From CAKSHC01 sp045595395 (GTDB lineage Bacteria > Bacillota > Clostridia > Oscillospirales > UMGS1783), in contig JAZOAH010000012.1 in NCBI GenBank assembly GCA_045595395.1, positions 1 to 64,000 on the forward strand: a stretch of DNA of 64,000 nucleotides. The letters run 5' to 3'. Below are positions 24,504 through 33,420 of this stretch, one piece after another. How positions within the stretch are numbered: the stretch's first letter is position 1; each line of letters begins with the position of its first letter. Both the position numbers and the translations under genes were made by a program. The notes under the pieces are model-generated. The model was not told the DNA's origin. It saw only the letters and a program-made list of their open reading frames with translations, and searched no databases.

Positions 24504-24767
24504 ATGGTTTCAGGAAAAGTAACAGCCAAAAATCAGATCGGGCTGCATGCCCGTCCGGCAACCGCCTTTGTGCAAAAGGCCAATGAATTTAAATCGTCCA
24601 TCTGGATCGAGAAGGATGAGCGTCATGTCAATGCCAAGTCCTTGTTGGGTGTCCTCTCGATGGGTGTTGTGCAAAATACCGAAGTAACCATTATCGCCGA
24701 TGGCGTGGATGAGGAAAATGCTCTGGCCGAGTTGATCGACCTGGTGGAAAACAAATTAGGTGACTGA
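24504..24767 (+). CDS. ptsH: HPr phosphocarrier protein (87 aa)
   Basis: It carries the PTS phosphoryl group via H15 in GLHARPAT. The regulatory serine S46 lies in NAKSLLGVLSMGV, so HPr-kinase control and CcpA co-repression are plausible. Both sites are present, unlike Crh. Start follows TTGGAGGT. It is monocistronic with its own terminator; enzyme I is not in the window. Confidence 0.94.
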   Translation: MVSGKVTAKNQIGLHARPATAFVQKANEFKSSIWIEKDERHVNAKSLLGVLSMGVVQNTEVTIIADGVDEENALAELIDLVENKLGD

Positions 24768-24771
24768 GGAT

Positions 24772-24800
24772 ATGCCCCAAGGCTTTGGGGCATATTTTTT
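24772..24800 (+). terminator. Terminator of HPr gene
   Basis: ATGCCCCAA/TTGGGGCAT with a T-rich tail; the uvrC start lies only a few bases further on. Confidence 0.85.
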
Positions 24801-24805
24801 AAGAG

Positions 24806-26623
24806 ATGACATATAAAGAGTTGGGCGAAAAGGCGCTGGGGCTTCCCGAAGAGCCGGGCGTCTACATGATGAAAAATGAAGAGGGAAAGGTTATTTATGT
24901 AGGCAAGGCCGTCGTGCTACGGCGGCGGGTCTACAGTTATTTCAGTGCGCCCGAAAAGCATACACCCAAAACGGCGGCGCTGGTTTCCCATATCCACGAC
25001 TTTGATGTCATGGTAGCCAAAAGCGAGCTGGAAGCACTGCTTTTGGAAAATAATTTAATCAAGAAAAATAAGCCGAAATACAATATTCTTCTCAAGGACG
25101 ATAAGGGGTATCCCTTTATCCGCATCAGCCCCGGTGAGTATCCGCAACTTAAGCTTGCACGCAAGCTGGGGGAGGAGGGCGAGTATTTTGGGCCCTTTTA
25201 CGGATCTCGCTCGGCCAAGTCCATCATTGAGGCGGCCAACCGTGCCTTCAAACTGCCCACCTGCAACAATCCCGTCCCCCGCAAGGGGCGCAAGCCCTGC
25301 CTCAATCATCGCATCGGTCGGTGTATGGGCCCTTGCGGCGGCTGTGTCACCCAAGAGGCCTATGCGGCGGCGGTGGTCGGTGCACGGGAGTTTCTCAAAG
25401 GCGATATCCACAATATCCTGGAATCGACTCAGGCACAGATGGAGCAGGCGAGCGAGATGCTGGAATTTGAGCGGGCGGCCATGCTGCGTGATCGGCTCAA
25501 GGCCATTCGCTCGATCCTGGAAAAGCAGACGGTAGCCAGCGATAAAACGCTGTCGGGGGACTATCTGGCGGTGCTGACCGGCGAAGAATGGAGCGCCGTG
25601 TATCTGCTGAGCGTGGATGGCGGCATGCTGGTGAGCAAGCATTGCCACGCCGTCAAAAAAGAAGAGATCGATTCGGAAACTTCTTATATAAATGAATATT
25701 TGAAGGTCTACTACGGCGCCGACCCGACCCGCATCCCTCGCCGAGTCGTCTGCGGCGTGCTGCCCGAGGAGCGGGAGATGCTGGCCGAGTATCTGACGGC
25801 CCTGGCCGGCAAACGGGTACAGGTCATCGAGCCCTATCGCACCGAGGATAAGCAGTTAGTAGCCATGGCGCTGCGCAATGCCAAGGAAGAGCTGATCATC
25901 CGTGAGGGCAAGACACGGGAGCATGAGCGGGCCATGTTTGAATTGACCCAGCTGCTGGGGATCGCCGAAGTAAACAGTATTGAAATTTACGATATTTCCC
26001 ATCAGTCTGGCACCGATGTCGTCTGCGGCATGGCTGTCTACGGACGGCGGGGCTTTTTGAAGGATCGCTATAAGAAATTCCGCATTGCCGCCGATGCCAA
26101 CGACGACTGCGGTTGCATGAAAGAGGCGGCCTATCGCCGATTTAAGCGGTACAAGGAGGGCGACGAGTCCTTTGCGCCGCTGCCCGATGCCGTCTTTGCC
26201 GACGGGGCGCTGCCGCAGGTGCGTGCCGTGCGCCAGGCGCTCAATGAGTTGGGGCTGTACCTGCCCATCTTCGGTCTGAAAAAGGACAGCCGACACCGCA
26301 CCAAATCCCTGGTCTTTGAGGATGGGCGGGAGGTCATGCTGTATAAATATCCGGCCGTATTCCCCCTGTGCGGACGCATGCAGGAGGAGGCGCATCGGTT
26401 TGCCGTCACCTATCATTCGGCGGCGGCCAGACGGCGGTCGCTCGAGAGTATGTTTACGGCTGTCGAGGGTGTCGGGAAGGCCCGTGCCGCTGCCATTCTC
26501 AAGCATTTTAAGACCTTGTCTGCCATCAAATCGGCCTCGGTCGAAGAGCTGGCGCAGGTGCGTGGCATGAGCATGACTACGGCGCAAAAACTGTACGATT
26601 GGCTGCGTGAACAATTCCCCTAA
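24806..26623 (+). CDS. uvrC: Excinuclease ABC subunit C (605 aa)
   Basis: UvrC makes both incisions in nucleotide excision repair. Order of domains: N-terminal GIY-YIG nuclease (GVYMMKNEEGKVIYVGKA at ~18-35), a Cys-rich segment, the UVR helix contacting UvrB (~200-235), an RNase-H-like nuclease (IEIYDISHQSGTD), and C-terminal helix-hairpin-helix (VEGVGKARAAAILKHF). The start lies almost inside the tail of the HPr terminator with only AAGAG before it, so the ribosome binding site is poor. Confidence 0.96.
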   Translation: MTYKELGEKALGLPEEPGVYMMKNEEGKVIYVGKAVVLRRRVYSYFSAPEKHTPKTAALVSHIHDFDVMVAKSELEALLLENNLIKKNKPKYNILLKDDKGYPFIRISPGEYPQLKLARKLGEEGEYFGPFYGSRSAKSIIEAANRAFKLPTCNNPVPRKGRKPCLNHRIGRCMGPCGGCVTQEAYAAAVVGAREFLKGDIHNILESTQAQMEQASEMLEFERAAMLRDRLKAIRSILEKQTVASDKTLSGDYLAVLTGEEWSAVYLLSVDGGMLVSKHCHAVKKEEIDSETSYINEYLKVYYGADPTRIPRRVVCGVLPEEREMLAEYLTALAGKRVQVIEPYRTEDKQLVAMALRNAKEELIIREGKTREHERAMFELTQLLGIAEVNSIEIYDISHQSGTDVVCGMAVYGRRGFLKDRYKKFRIAADANDDCGCMKEAAYRRFKRYKEGDESFAPLPDAVFADGALPQVRAVRQALNELGLYLPIFGLKKDSRHRTKSLVFEDGREVMLYKYPAVFPLCGRMQEEAHRFAVTYHSAAARRRSLESMFTAVEGVGKARAAAILKHFKTLSAIKSASVEELAQVRGMSMTTAQKLYDWLREQFP

Positions 26624-26651
26624 GTTTTTGCAAAAATATACAAAATTTTGC

Positions 26652-26680
26652 TTGACAAAGGCCGATAAAGGGTGTATTAT
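26652..26680 (+). promoter_or_regulatory. Promoter of argG-argH
   Basis: TTGACA at 26652-26657, a 17-bp spacer and TATTAT at 26675-26680. An alternative -10, TATACT, starts at 26678. Confidence 0.75.
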
Positions 26681-26701
26681 ACTGCATATTGAATAAAAAG
26701 T

Positions 26702-26719
26702 TATGCATATATATGCATA
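26702..26719. promoter_or_regulatory. ArgR/AhrC operator (ARG box)
   Basis: TATGCATATATATGCATA is a perfect 18-bp palindrome fitting the ARG-box framework TG-n-AT-wwww-AT-n-CA. It lies just downstream of the argG promoter and abuts the ribosome binding site. Arginine-dependent repression is the expected role. Confidence 0.75.
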
Positions 26720-26732
26720 GGAGGAGCAAAAA

Positions 26733-27947
26733 ATGGATAAATCTCAAATCAAAAAAGTGGTCCTTGCCTATTCGGGTGGTCTGGACACCTCCATCATCAT
26801 TCCCTGGCTCAAGGAGAACTACAATAACTGTGAGGTCATTGCCGTTTCGGGCAATGTCGGCCAAGCCGATGAGCTGGAAGGCCTGGAAGAGAAGGCTATC
26901 AAGACCGGCGCATCCAAACTGTATGTGTTGGATCTGACCGATGATTATGTGGACAACTACATCATCCCGACCATGAAGGCGGGTGCGGTGTATGAAGAAT
27001 ATCTGCTGGGCACCAGCCATGCCCGTCCCTGCATTGCCAAGGCGCTGGTCGATATCGCCATCAAAGAGGGCGCCGATGCCATTGCCCACGGCTGCACCGG
27101 TAAGGGTAATGACCAGGTTCGTTTTGAACTGACCATCAAGGCCTTTGCTCCCAATATGCCCATCATCGCCCCTTGGCGTGAGTGGGATATCAAGTCCCGT
27201 GAGGAGGAGATCGAATACGCCGAGGCGCATGACATCCCCTTGAAGATCAACCGTGAGACCAACTATTCCAAGGATAAGAACCTGTGGCATCTGTCCCATG
27301 AGGGTCTGGATCTGGAAGATACCGGCAACGAGCCGCAGTACGAGAAGGAAGGCTTCCTGGAGATGGGCATTTCGCCCCTGCAGGCGCCCGATAAACCGAC
27401 CTATATCACCCTCGATTTCGAGCAGGGCGTTCCCGTGGCTCTCAACGATGAAAAGATGAGCGCCAAGAATATCATCCTCAAGCTCAACGAGATCGGCGGC
27501 GCCAACGGCATCGGTATCCTCGATATCGTCGAAAACCGTCTGGTCGGCATGAAGTGCCGTGGCGTGTATGAGACCCCGGGCGGCACCATTCTGTATAAGG
27601 CGCACAGCGTGCTCGAGCAGATCTGCCTGGATAAGATGACCATGCACGAGAAGCAAAGACTGTCGGTCACCTTTGCCGAACTGGTCTACAACGGCCAGTG
27701 GTTTACGCCGCTGCGTGAGGCTCTGTCAGCCTTTGTGGACAAGACCCAGGAGAAGGTCACCGGTAAGGTTCGCCTCAAGCTCTACAAGGGCAATATGATC
27801 AACGCCGGCGTGTGGAGCCCCTACAGCCTTTACAGCGAAGAGATCGCCACCTTTGGTGAGAGCGATTACAATCAGAAGGATGCCGAGGGCTTTATCAATC
27901 TCTTCGGTCTGCCCATCAAGGTGCAGGCTATGGTCGAAGGCAAATAA
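26733..27947 (+). CDS. argG: Argininosuccinate synthase (404 aa)
   Basis: It joins citrulline and aspartate with ATP. The ATP pyrophosphatase loop AYSGGLDTSI is at residues ~9-18, followed by conserved THGCTGKGNDQVRFE-like HGCTGKGNDQVRFE. Length is normal. Ribosome binding site GGAGGAG. Followed 18 bases later by argH. Confidence 0.97.
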   Translation: MDKSQIKKVVLAYSGGLDTSIIIPWLKENYNNCEVIAVSGNVGQADELEGLEEKAIKTGASKLYVLDLTDDYVDNYIIPTMKAGAVYEEYLLGTSHARPCIAKALVDIAIKEGADAIAHGCTGKGNDQVRFELTIKAFAPNMPIIAPWREWDIKSREEEIEYAEAHDIPLKINRETNYSKDKNLWHLSHEGLDLEDTGNEPQYEKEGFLEMGISPLQAPDKPTYITLDFEQGVPVALNDEKMSAKNIILKLNEIGGANGIGILDIVENRLVGMKCRGVYETPGGTILYKAHSVLEQICLDKMTMHEKQRLSVTFAELVYNGQWFTPLREALSAFVDKTQEKVTGKVRLKLYKGNMINAGVWSPYSLYSEEIATFGESDYNQKDAEGFINLFGLPIKVQAMVEGK

Positions 27948-27965
27948 GTTTTTTGGAGTAAGGAT

Positions 27966-29336
27966 ATGGCAAAAATGTGGGCGGGCCGCACCGACGGCAC
28001 CACAGAACAATTAGCGGACGATTTCAATTCCTCGATCGGTTTTGATTCACGCATGGTTAAAGAGGATATCAACGGCAGCATGGCCCATGCCATGATGCTT
28101 GGTGCTACCGGCATCATCAGTAAAGAGGATGCCGATACCCTCATTGCCGGTCTCGAGCAGATCCTGGCCGATATCGACAGTGGCGCATTGGCCATTGATA
28201 TGTCCTGCGAGGACATTCATATGTTCGTCGAAGAGGTGCTGACGGCACGTCTGGGCGATGTGGGCAAAAAACTGCACACCGCCCGCAGCCGCAACGATCA
28301 GGTGGCGCTGGATCTGCGTATGTATCTGCGTGGACAGGTCGACGGCATGATCGCTACGCTGAAAGAATTTATCGGCGTACTGGCCGATCAAGCCGAAAAC
28401 TATAAGACGGCCGTCATGCCGGGATACACCCATCTGCAGCGGGCGCAGCCCATCTTCTTCGGCCATCATTTGATGGCCTATGCCATGATGCTGCTGCGGG
28501 ATGTCGATCGTTTGAAGGATTGCCGCAAGCGCATGAATGTGTCGCCTATCGGCTGTTGTGCCCTGGCCGGCACGACCTATGCCACCGATCGGAAACTGGA
28601 GGCCGAGAAACTTGGCTTTGACGATATCTGCCGTAACTCGCTCGACGGCGTGTCCGACCGTGATTTTGCGGTCGAACTGCTGGCCGATCTGTCGACGCTG
28701 ATGATGCACCTGTCCCGCTTTGCCGAGGAGGTCATCCTCTGGTCGAGCTGGGAATTTAAGTTTGTGGAACTGAGCGATGCCTATACCACCGGCTCATCCA
28801 TCATGCCCCAGAAGAAGAATCCCGACATGGCCGAGCTGGTCAGAGGCAAGACAGGGCGTGTCTACGGCGACCTGATGAGTCTGCTGACCACCCTCAAGGG
28901 CCTGCCGCTGGCCTATAATAAGGACATGCAGGAGGATAAGGAGTGCATCTTTGATGCCTGCGATACCGTCAATATGTGTCTGCCGATCTTCCAAGGCATG
29001 ATCGCCACCATGAAGGTCAATACCGACCGCATGAAGCAGGCGGCGGGCGAGGGCTTTATCAATGCCACCGACCTGGCTGACTACCTGGTCAAAAAGGGCT
29101 TGCCCTTCCGCAGTGCCTATAAAATTTCGGGCCAGATCGTGGCCCATTGCATTGCCACCCATCAGACCCTTGAGTCGATGCCGCTGGCCGAATATCAGTC
29201 CTATCACGAGCTGTTTGCTCAGGATCTGTATGCCGATATCGACCTGACAGCCTGTGCCGAGAAGCGCATCAGCGAGGGCGGTACCTCGGTGGCCTCGATC
29301 GAGGCACAGATCGCCTATATAAGAACAAAGCTTTAA
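27966..29336 (+). CDS. argH: Argininosuccinate lyase (456 aa)
   Basis: It cleaves argininosuccinate to arginine and fumarate. The superfamily signature GSSIMPQKKNPD and motifs HTARSRNDQV and PGYTHLQRAQP are all present. Ribosome binding site GGAGTAAGG. It completes the argGH operon, controlled by the ARG box. Confidence 0.97.
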   Translation: MAKMWAGRTDGTTEQLADDFNSSIGFDSRMVKEDINGSMAHAMMLGATGIISKEDADTLIAGLEQILADIDSGALAIDMSCEDIHMFVEEVLTARLGDVGKKLHTARSRNDQVALDLRMYLRGQVDGMIATLKEFIGVLADQAENYKTAVMPGYTHLQRAQPIFFGHHLMAYAMMLLRDVDRLKDCRKRMNVSPIGCCALAGTTYATDRKLEAEKLGFDDICRNSLDGVSDRDFAVELLADLSTLMMHLSRFAEEVILWSSWEFKFVELSDAYTTGSSIMPQKKNPDMAELVRGKTGRVYGDLMSLLTTLKGLPLAYNKDMQEDKECIFDACDTVNMCLPIFQGMIATMKVNTDRMKQAAGEGFINATDLADYLVKKGLPFRSAYKISGQIVAHCIATHQTLESMPLAEYQSYHELFAQDLYADIDLTACAEKRISEGGTSVASIEAQIAYIRTKL

Positions 29337-29339
29337 CAA

Positions 29340-29371
29340 AAGATTTCGCATTGGTATCAATGCGAAATTTT
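29340..29371 (+). terminator. Terminator of argGH
   Basis: ATTTCGCATTG/CAATGCGAAAT followed by seven Ts. Confidence 0.9.
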
Positions 29372-29431
29372 TTTGTGCAAATGTGTGAATTTACCATGCT
29401 TTTCCAAATGCAACTTCTCATAGCTCGCCTA

Positions 29432-29460
29432 TAGACAAAAGATGGTATTTGCGGTATAAT
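29432..29460 (+). promoter_or_regulatory. Promoter of sugar-binding lipoprotein gene
   Basis: TAGACA at 29432-29437, a 17-bp spacer and TATAAT at 29455-29460. Confidence 0.7.
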
Positions 29461-29490
29461 AAAAACACAAAAATAAAGGAGGTCGGACAA

Positions 29491-30474
29491 ATGAAACGAA
29501 TGGTTGCACTGGTTATGGTAATGGGTTTGCTGTTGGGACTTGGCGCTTGCGCCGACCCCTTAGGTACCGCACCGGAGGAGATGAAGATCGCCATCGGCAT
29601 GGGCGCAAAGAATCATCCGGTGCATCGCATTGTGCAGTATGGCTTTGCCGAAGGGGTGAAGGCGCATGGCGTGATCGGCGTGGATGCCGGCCTGGATGTG
29701 GGCTCGACCCAGGAGCTGACGGATCTTTTTACCAAAGCCATCACTGAGCAAGGCGTGCACGGCATGATGCTATGGGCGGGTGATGATACCTTTTATGGGT
29801 TTATGCGGGATATGACCAAGGAGCACGGTACCGTCTTTGTCGTGCCGCATTTTAAGCATGAATATGTTGACACCAAGGATTTTATCGCCGCCAACCGATA
29901 TGCGGATGAGGCGGCACGTGGCGTGGCGGCGGCCGATCTGATCGTAGAGGAATTGCACAAAAAAAGGATCACCGAAGGCTCGATCGGAATGACGCAGGCA
30001 GGCCCCGGTACAAGGGATATTAGTGTAGATGCATTCCGGGAGCGTATGGCTGAAATCTCAAATTTCCGCCTGTGTGACGTGGTGTTTGAAGGGCAGGATC
30101 TGAGCACGGCTGCAGCCAAGTGTGAGGGTGTCATTCGGGCCAATCCGGATATCGTGGCTGCTTTCGGTACGACCGGCGGCAGTGCCCAGGCCTGGGCTAA
30201 GGCCATGGAGGAGACCGGCTGCACCGATCTGGTTGTGGTGGGCTATGACTATTGCGATCCCAATCTTGAACTGTTGGAAAATGGCCCGATCAGCGGTCTG
30301 ATCTGTGCGCCGTTATATGAAGAAGGGTATGACAGCGTTGGGCTCATCAAGGACGTGCTGGAGGGTAAGACCTATACCGATTCCGAGGAAAACTGGGGCA
30401 AAGCCTACGATGTGATCACTCTGACCAAGGACAGCGACCTGACACCCTATTACGATCGAATTATCAATCCGTAA
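29491..30474 (+). CDS. Periplasmic-binding-protein-like sugar lipoprotein (327 aa)
   Basis: This is a type I (RbsB-like) solute-binding protein. A lipoprotein signal peptide ends LGLGAC at residues ~15-20. The mature part has the alternating beta/alpha layout of LacI/RbsB sugar binders, with GTTGGSAQAWAKAMEETG as the second-lobe signature. Start follows AAAGGAGGT. No permease or ATPase accompanies it, so it either serves a transporter elsewhere or acts as a sensor input. Confidence 0.82.
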   Translation: MKRMVALVMVMGLLLGLGACADPLGTAPEEMKIAIGMGAKNHPVHRIVQYGFAEGVKAHGVIGVDAGLDVGSTQELTDLFTKAITEQGVHGMMLWAGDDTFYGFMRDMTKEHGTVFVVPHFKHEYVDTKDFIAANRYADEAARGVAAADLIVEELHKKRITEGSIGMTQAGPGTRDISVDAFRERMAEISNFRLCDVVFEGQDLSTAAAKCEGVIRANPDIVAAFGTTGGSAQAWAKAMEETGCTDLVVVGYDYCDPNLELLENGPISGLICAPLYEEGYDSVGLIKDVLEGKTYTDSEENWGKAYDVITLTKDSDLTPYYDRIINP

Positions 30475-30475
30475 A

Positions 30476-30506
30476 CAAAACGCAAGGATTTTCCCTGCGT
30501 TTTTTG
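30476..30506 (+). terminator. Terminator of sugar-binding lipoprotein gene
   Basis: AAACGCA-AGG/CCC-TGCGTTT stem with T run directly follows the stop codon. Confidence 0.82.
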
Positions 30507-30507
30507 C

Positions 30508-30534
30508 ACAATTTTCGGCCGCCCACATACACTA
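30508..30534 (+). promoter_or_regulatory. Candidate sigma-K/sigma-E promoter
   Basis: AC (30508-30509, in GCAC), 16 bp, then CATACACTA (30526-30534) matches the sigma-K pattern AC-N16/17-CATAnnnTA exactly, and the -10 also fits sigma-E CATACAnT. The ATG of the Cys-rich gene is about 35 bases on. A matching arrangement lies before the small gene at 34854-34979. Confidence 0.6.
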
Positions 30535-30568
30535 TTAGTGAAAATACTTAGTGGGAGGCAAACACAAT

Positions 30569-31423
30569 ATGGCTGAATATAAGGTTTTACCGGGCCCGCT
30601 GACCGGCTGCGAAACACCCAAGCACGCCGTTTGCATCAGCGCCAAGCAGGTCTACGATTCCTGCCGTGACAAGGACTGTCTGGAGGATCTGCGTGTCTAT
30701 CCGACGGCCTGCTCGCAGGCGGTACTCGACCGCGCCATCAGTGTACGGGCAAGGGATTGCGAGATCCTGTGCTGCTATATCGACGTGGAGGAAGTCCCCT
30801 TTAACAACGGCTTCTACACCGTCGATGCCAAATTCTTCTTCAAGTGCCGCTTTGACGCCTTTTACGGCTGCGGCAATCCGCAAACGATCGAAGGCTTGAG
30901 CTGCTATAACAAGCGGGTGATCCTCTATGGCAGCTGCGGCGGCGCCAAGATCTTCTCCAGCAAGTACCGCGAGAATTGCGGGGATAAGCAAAACCGCATT
31001 CGATCCAATCTGCCCCAGGCGGTGGTCGAGGCGGTCGACCCCATGCCCTTGGCCAGCAAGGTCGTCAGCGCCCATGATCGCTGCGGCTGCGGCGAGTTTG
31101 ATATCTCGGCGCTTTCGGACAATATCTGCCGTTGCTTTGACGGAGAGCTGGTCGACGATCGCAACGGCAACCGCCTGTATGTGACATTGGGCCTGTTCTC
31201 GGTCATTCGCCTTGAGCGTGAGTCGCAGATGCTGGTACCCAGCTACGATTTCTATGTGCCCGAGAAGGAATGCTCCGGCCCGTCGGAGGAGGAGCCCTGC
31301 CACTATTTCCGCAAGATCGCCTTCCCGGTCGATCAGTTCTCGCCGCCTCGAGCCTATGACGGCGGTTGCGGCTGCAAGCCCAAAGAGGATAAAAAAGAAA
31401 AATACGACGGTTGCCGTCGCTGA
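30569..31423 (+). CDS. Cys-rich conserved Clostridia protein, probable spore-related (284 aa)
   Basis: No characterised family is recognised. About 22 cysteines are spread along the protein, including GCGEFD and the terminal GGCGCKPK. There is no signal peptide or membrane segment. The N terminus (YKVLPGPLTGCETPKHAVC) resembles conserved hypothetical proteins I recall from gut Clostridia; this is memory, not a search. A sigma-K/sigma-E-type promoter upstream points to mother-cell expression and perhaps a spore coat role. Start set after GGGAGG. Confidence 0.8.
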   Translation: MAEYKVLPGPLTGCETPKHAVCISAKQVYDSCRDKDCLEDLRVYPTACSQAVLDRAISVRARDCEILCCYIDVEEVPFNNGFYTVDAKFFFKCRFDAFYGCGNPQTIEGLSCYNKRVILYGSCGGAKIFSSKYRENCGDKQNRIRSNLPQAVVEAVDPMPLASKVVSAHDRCGCGEFDISALSDNICRCFDGELVDDRNGNRLYVTLGLFSVIRLERESQMLVPSYDFYVPEKECSGPSEEEPCHYFRKIAFPVDQFSPPRAYDGGCGCKPKEDKKEKYDGCRR

Positions 31424-31426
31424 GAA

Positions 31427-31458
31427 AAATGAGGAAACTTCGGTTTCCTCATTTTTTT
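31427..31458 (+). terminator. Terminator of Cys-rich gene
   Basis: AAATGAGGAAAC/GTTTCCTCATTT with T tail. Confidence 0.88.
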
Positions 31459-31486
31459 ATGGATAAGATAAAGACGAGGTGAAAAC

Positions 31487-32188
31487 ATGGACGATTTTAT
31501 TCGGCTGGAGCATGTCAGCAAAATTTACGGAGAAAAAGACTGTCGCATCTGCGCCCTGGACGACATCTCACTCTCCATCGGCCAGGGGGAATTTGTGGCG
31601 ATCTTGGGCGCCTCGGGCAGCGGAAAAAGCACGCTGATGAACATGATCGGCGCACTGGATCGGCCCGATATGGGCCGCTATTATTTCGAGGGGGAGAACA
31701 TTCTCCATTATACCGATCGGCAACTGTCCCATTACCGCAACAAGGTCATCGGCTTTATCTTTCAGGGCTTTCATCTGGACGGGTCGCTGACGGCGTTGGA
31801 AAACGTGACCATGCCGCTCATCTACGGCGGTGTGCGCAAACATAAACGCATCGAGCTGGCGCGGCAGGCGTTGGAACGGGTAGGTCTGGGCGCTCGTCTG
31901 ACCCACCGCCCCTCCCAACTGTCGGGCGGGCAAAAGCAGCGGGTCTGCATCGCACGGGCGCTGGTCAGCAGTCCCAAGGTCATCCTGGCCGACGAGCCGA
32001 CCGGCAACCTCGATCGCAAGTCGGGCGAGATGGTCATGGATATTCTGTGCCAACTGTGGCAGGCGGGCTACACCGTCATCATGGTCACCCATAATAACCG
32101 CCAGGCGCAGCGGGCGGCTCGTATTTTGGAGATATCCGACGGAAAGGTATTGCGTGACGAGCCAACGCGTGGTAAAATAAACCTATAA
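31487..32188 (+). CDS. ABC transporter ATP-binding protein, MacB/LolD type (233 aa)
   Basis: This is the nucleotide-binding subunit of an ABC exporter. Walker A GASGSGKST is at residues ~43-51, the signature LSGGQKQR near 144-151, Walker B VILADEPTGN near 164-173 and the H-loop in VTHN. The closest subfamily is MacB/LolD/FtsE-like. No FtsX-type permease is adjacent, which is unusual. Next gene is tmk, 19 bases on. Confidence 0.92.
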   Translation: MDDFIRLEHVSKIYGEKDCRICALDDISLSIGQGEFVAILGASGSGKSTLMNMIGALDRPDMGRYYFEGENILHYTDRQLSHYRNKVIGFIFQGFHLDGSLTALENVTMPLIYGGVRKHKRIELARQALERVGLGARLTHRPSQLSGGQKQRVCIARALVSSPKVILADEPTGNLDRKSGEMVMDILCQLWQAGYTVIMVTHNNRQAQRAARILEISDGKVLRDEPTRGKINL

Positions 32189-32207
32189 CTTGCGGAGGTT
32201 TTGTACT

Positions 32208-32876
32208 ATGCGTGGAAAACTGATCGCCATCGACGGCGTGGACAGCAGCGGTAAAGGGCTGCAGACCCAGTTATTATTGGAAGCACTGGAGCATCGTGGC
32301 TTGTCGGTGCGCAAATTGCGCTTCCCCGTCTACGAGTCCGACTCATCGGCTCTGGTCAAGATGTATCTGGCCGGCGAGATGGGCGGTGTCAGTGATGTTA
32401 ATGGTTATGCCGCCTCCCTTTTCTTTGCGGCCGACCGCTATGCCTCCTATAAAATGGACTGGGGCAAGCAACTGGAAGAGGGGACAAATATGGTCTGCGA
32501 CCGCTATGTTTCCTCCAATGCCATCCACCAGTCGGTCAAGGTCGCCGAGGCTGAGCGTGAGGACTTTTTCTCTTGGGTCATGGATCTGGAATATGAGAAA
32601 ATGGGCCTGCCCAAGCCCGACCTGACCATCTTTCTGGATATGCCGGTCGATGTCGCTTTGTCATTGATGGACAAGCGGTATCACGGGGATGCCAGCAAAA
32701 AGGATATCCATGAGGCCGATCGTGACTATCTGCTGGCCTGCCACGAGGCCGCCGTCTATGCCGCCGAGCATTTTGGTTGGGTGCGCATCAACTGTGTCGA
32801 GGAAGGCAAGCTGCTCTCTCCGCATGTCATTCATGAAAAGATCATGGAACGGATCGACGCCATCCTAAAGGAGTAA
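32208..32876 (+). CDS. tmk: Thymidylate kinase (222 aa)
   Basis: It phosphorylates dTMP to dTDP. The P-loop GVDSSGKGLQT is at residues ~9-19, the DR-Y motif CDRYVSSNAIHQ contacts the base, and LDMPVDVAL follows. Start at 32208 follows GGAGG. It sits in a run of closely spaced genes with the DJ-1 and cyclo-ligase genes. Confidence 0.9.
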   Translation: MRGKLIAIDGVDSSGKGLQTQLLLEALEHRGLSVRKLRFPVYESDSSALVKMYLAGEMGGVSDVNGYAASLFFAADRYASYKMDWGKQLEEGTNMVCDRYVSSNAIHQSVKVAEAEREDFFSWVMDLEYEKMGLPKPDLTIFLDMPVDVALSLMDKRYHGDASKKDIHEADRDYLLACHEAAVYAAEHFGWVRINCVEEGKLLSPHVIHEKIMERIDAILKE

Positions 32877-32880
32877 AGCG

Positions 32881-33420
32881 ATGATATATGTATTTTTAGC
32901 CAATGGCTTTGAAGAGATCGAAGCGATGTCGGTCATCGACATCCTGCGCCGTGCCCGGCTTGAGGTAACGACGGTCGGTGTCGGCGGTACCGAGATCACC
33001 GGCGCTCACGGCGTGACGGTCAAGGCCGATCTGCCGGCTGATGAGGCCGATTTTATTGATGTGGATCTGATGGTGCTGCCGGGCGGTCAGCCGGGTGCGG
33101 ATAACCTGACCGAGAGCGCCGATGTGCAGCGCTGTATTGACCTGTGCCTGGAGTATAACGTGCCGATGGCAGCCATCTGCGCCGCTCCCATGGTCTTTGG
33201 CCGCAAGGGTCTGCTCGACGGCAAAAAGGCCACCTGCTACCCCGGCTGCGAGGGCGGCATGGGCAAGGCCGAGGTGACGGGCAAAGAAGTCGAGATCGAC
33301 GGCCTGTTTATCACCTCCAAGGGCCCGGCAACCGCTCAGATGTTTGCCTTTACCCTGGTCGGGCTGATGGTCGGCCGGGATAAGGTGGACGAGATCTGCA
33401 AGGGGATGCTCTATTGCTAA
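32881..33420 (+). CDS. DJ-1/PfpI family protein (179 aa)
   Basis: The glutaminase-I-like fold has the nucleophilic elbow AAICAAPMV with the conserved Cys near residue 100 and the N-terminal Glu in FEEIEA. The family includes protein/nucleotide deglycase-like and chaperone members; the activity here is unassigned. Four bases after tmk with its own ribosome binding site AAAGGAGT. Confidence 0.9.
   Translation: MIYVFLANGFEEIEAMSVIDILRRARLEVTTVGVGGTEITGAHGVTVKADLPADEADFIDVDLMVLPGGQPGADNLTESADVQRCIDLCLEYNVPMAAICAAPMVFGRKGLLDGKKATCYPGCEGGMGKAEVTGKEVEIDGLFITSKGPATAQMFAFTLVGLMVGRDKVDEICKGMLYC

Noticed and set aside
24501..24767. Crh rather than HPr
   Set aside because: His15 is present in GLHARPAT; Crh lacks it.
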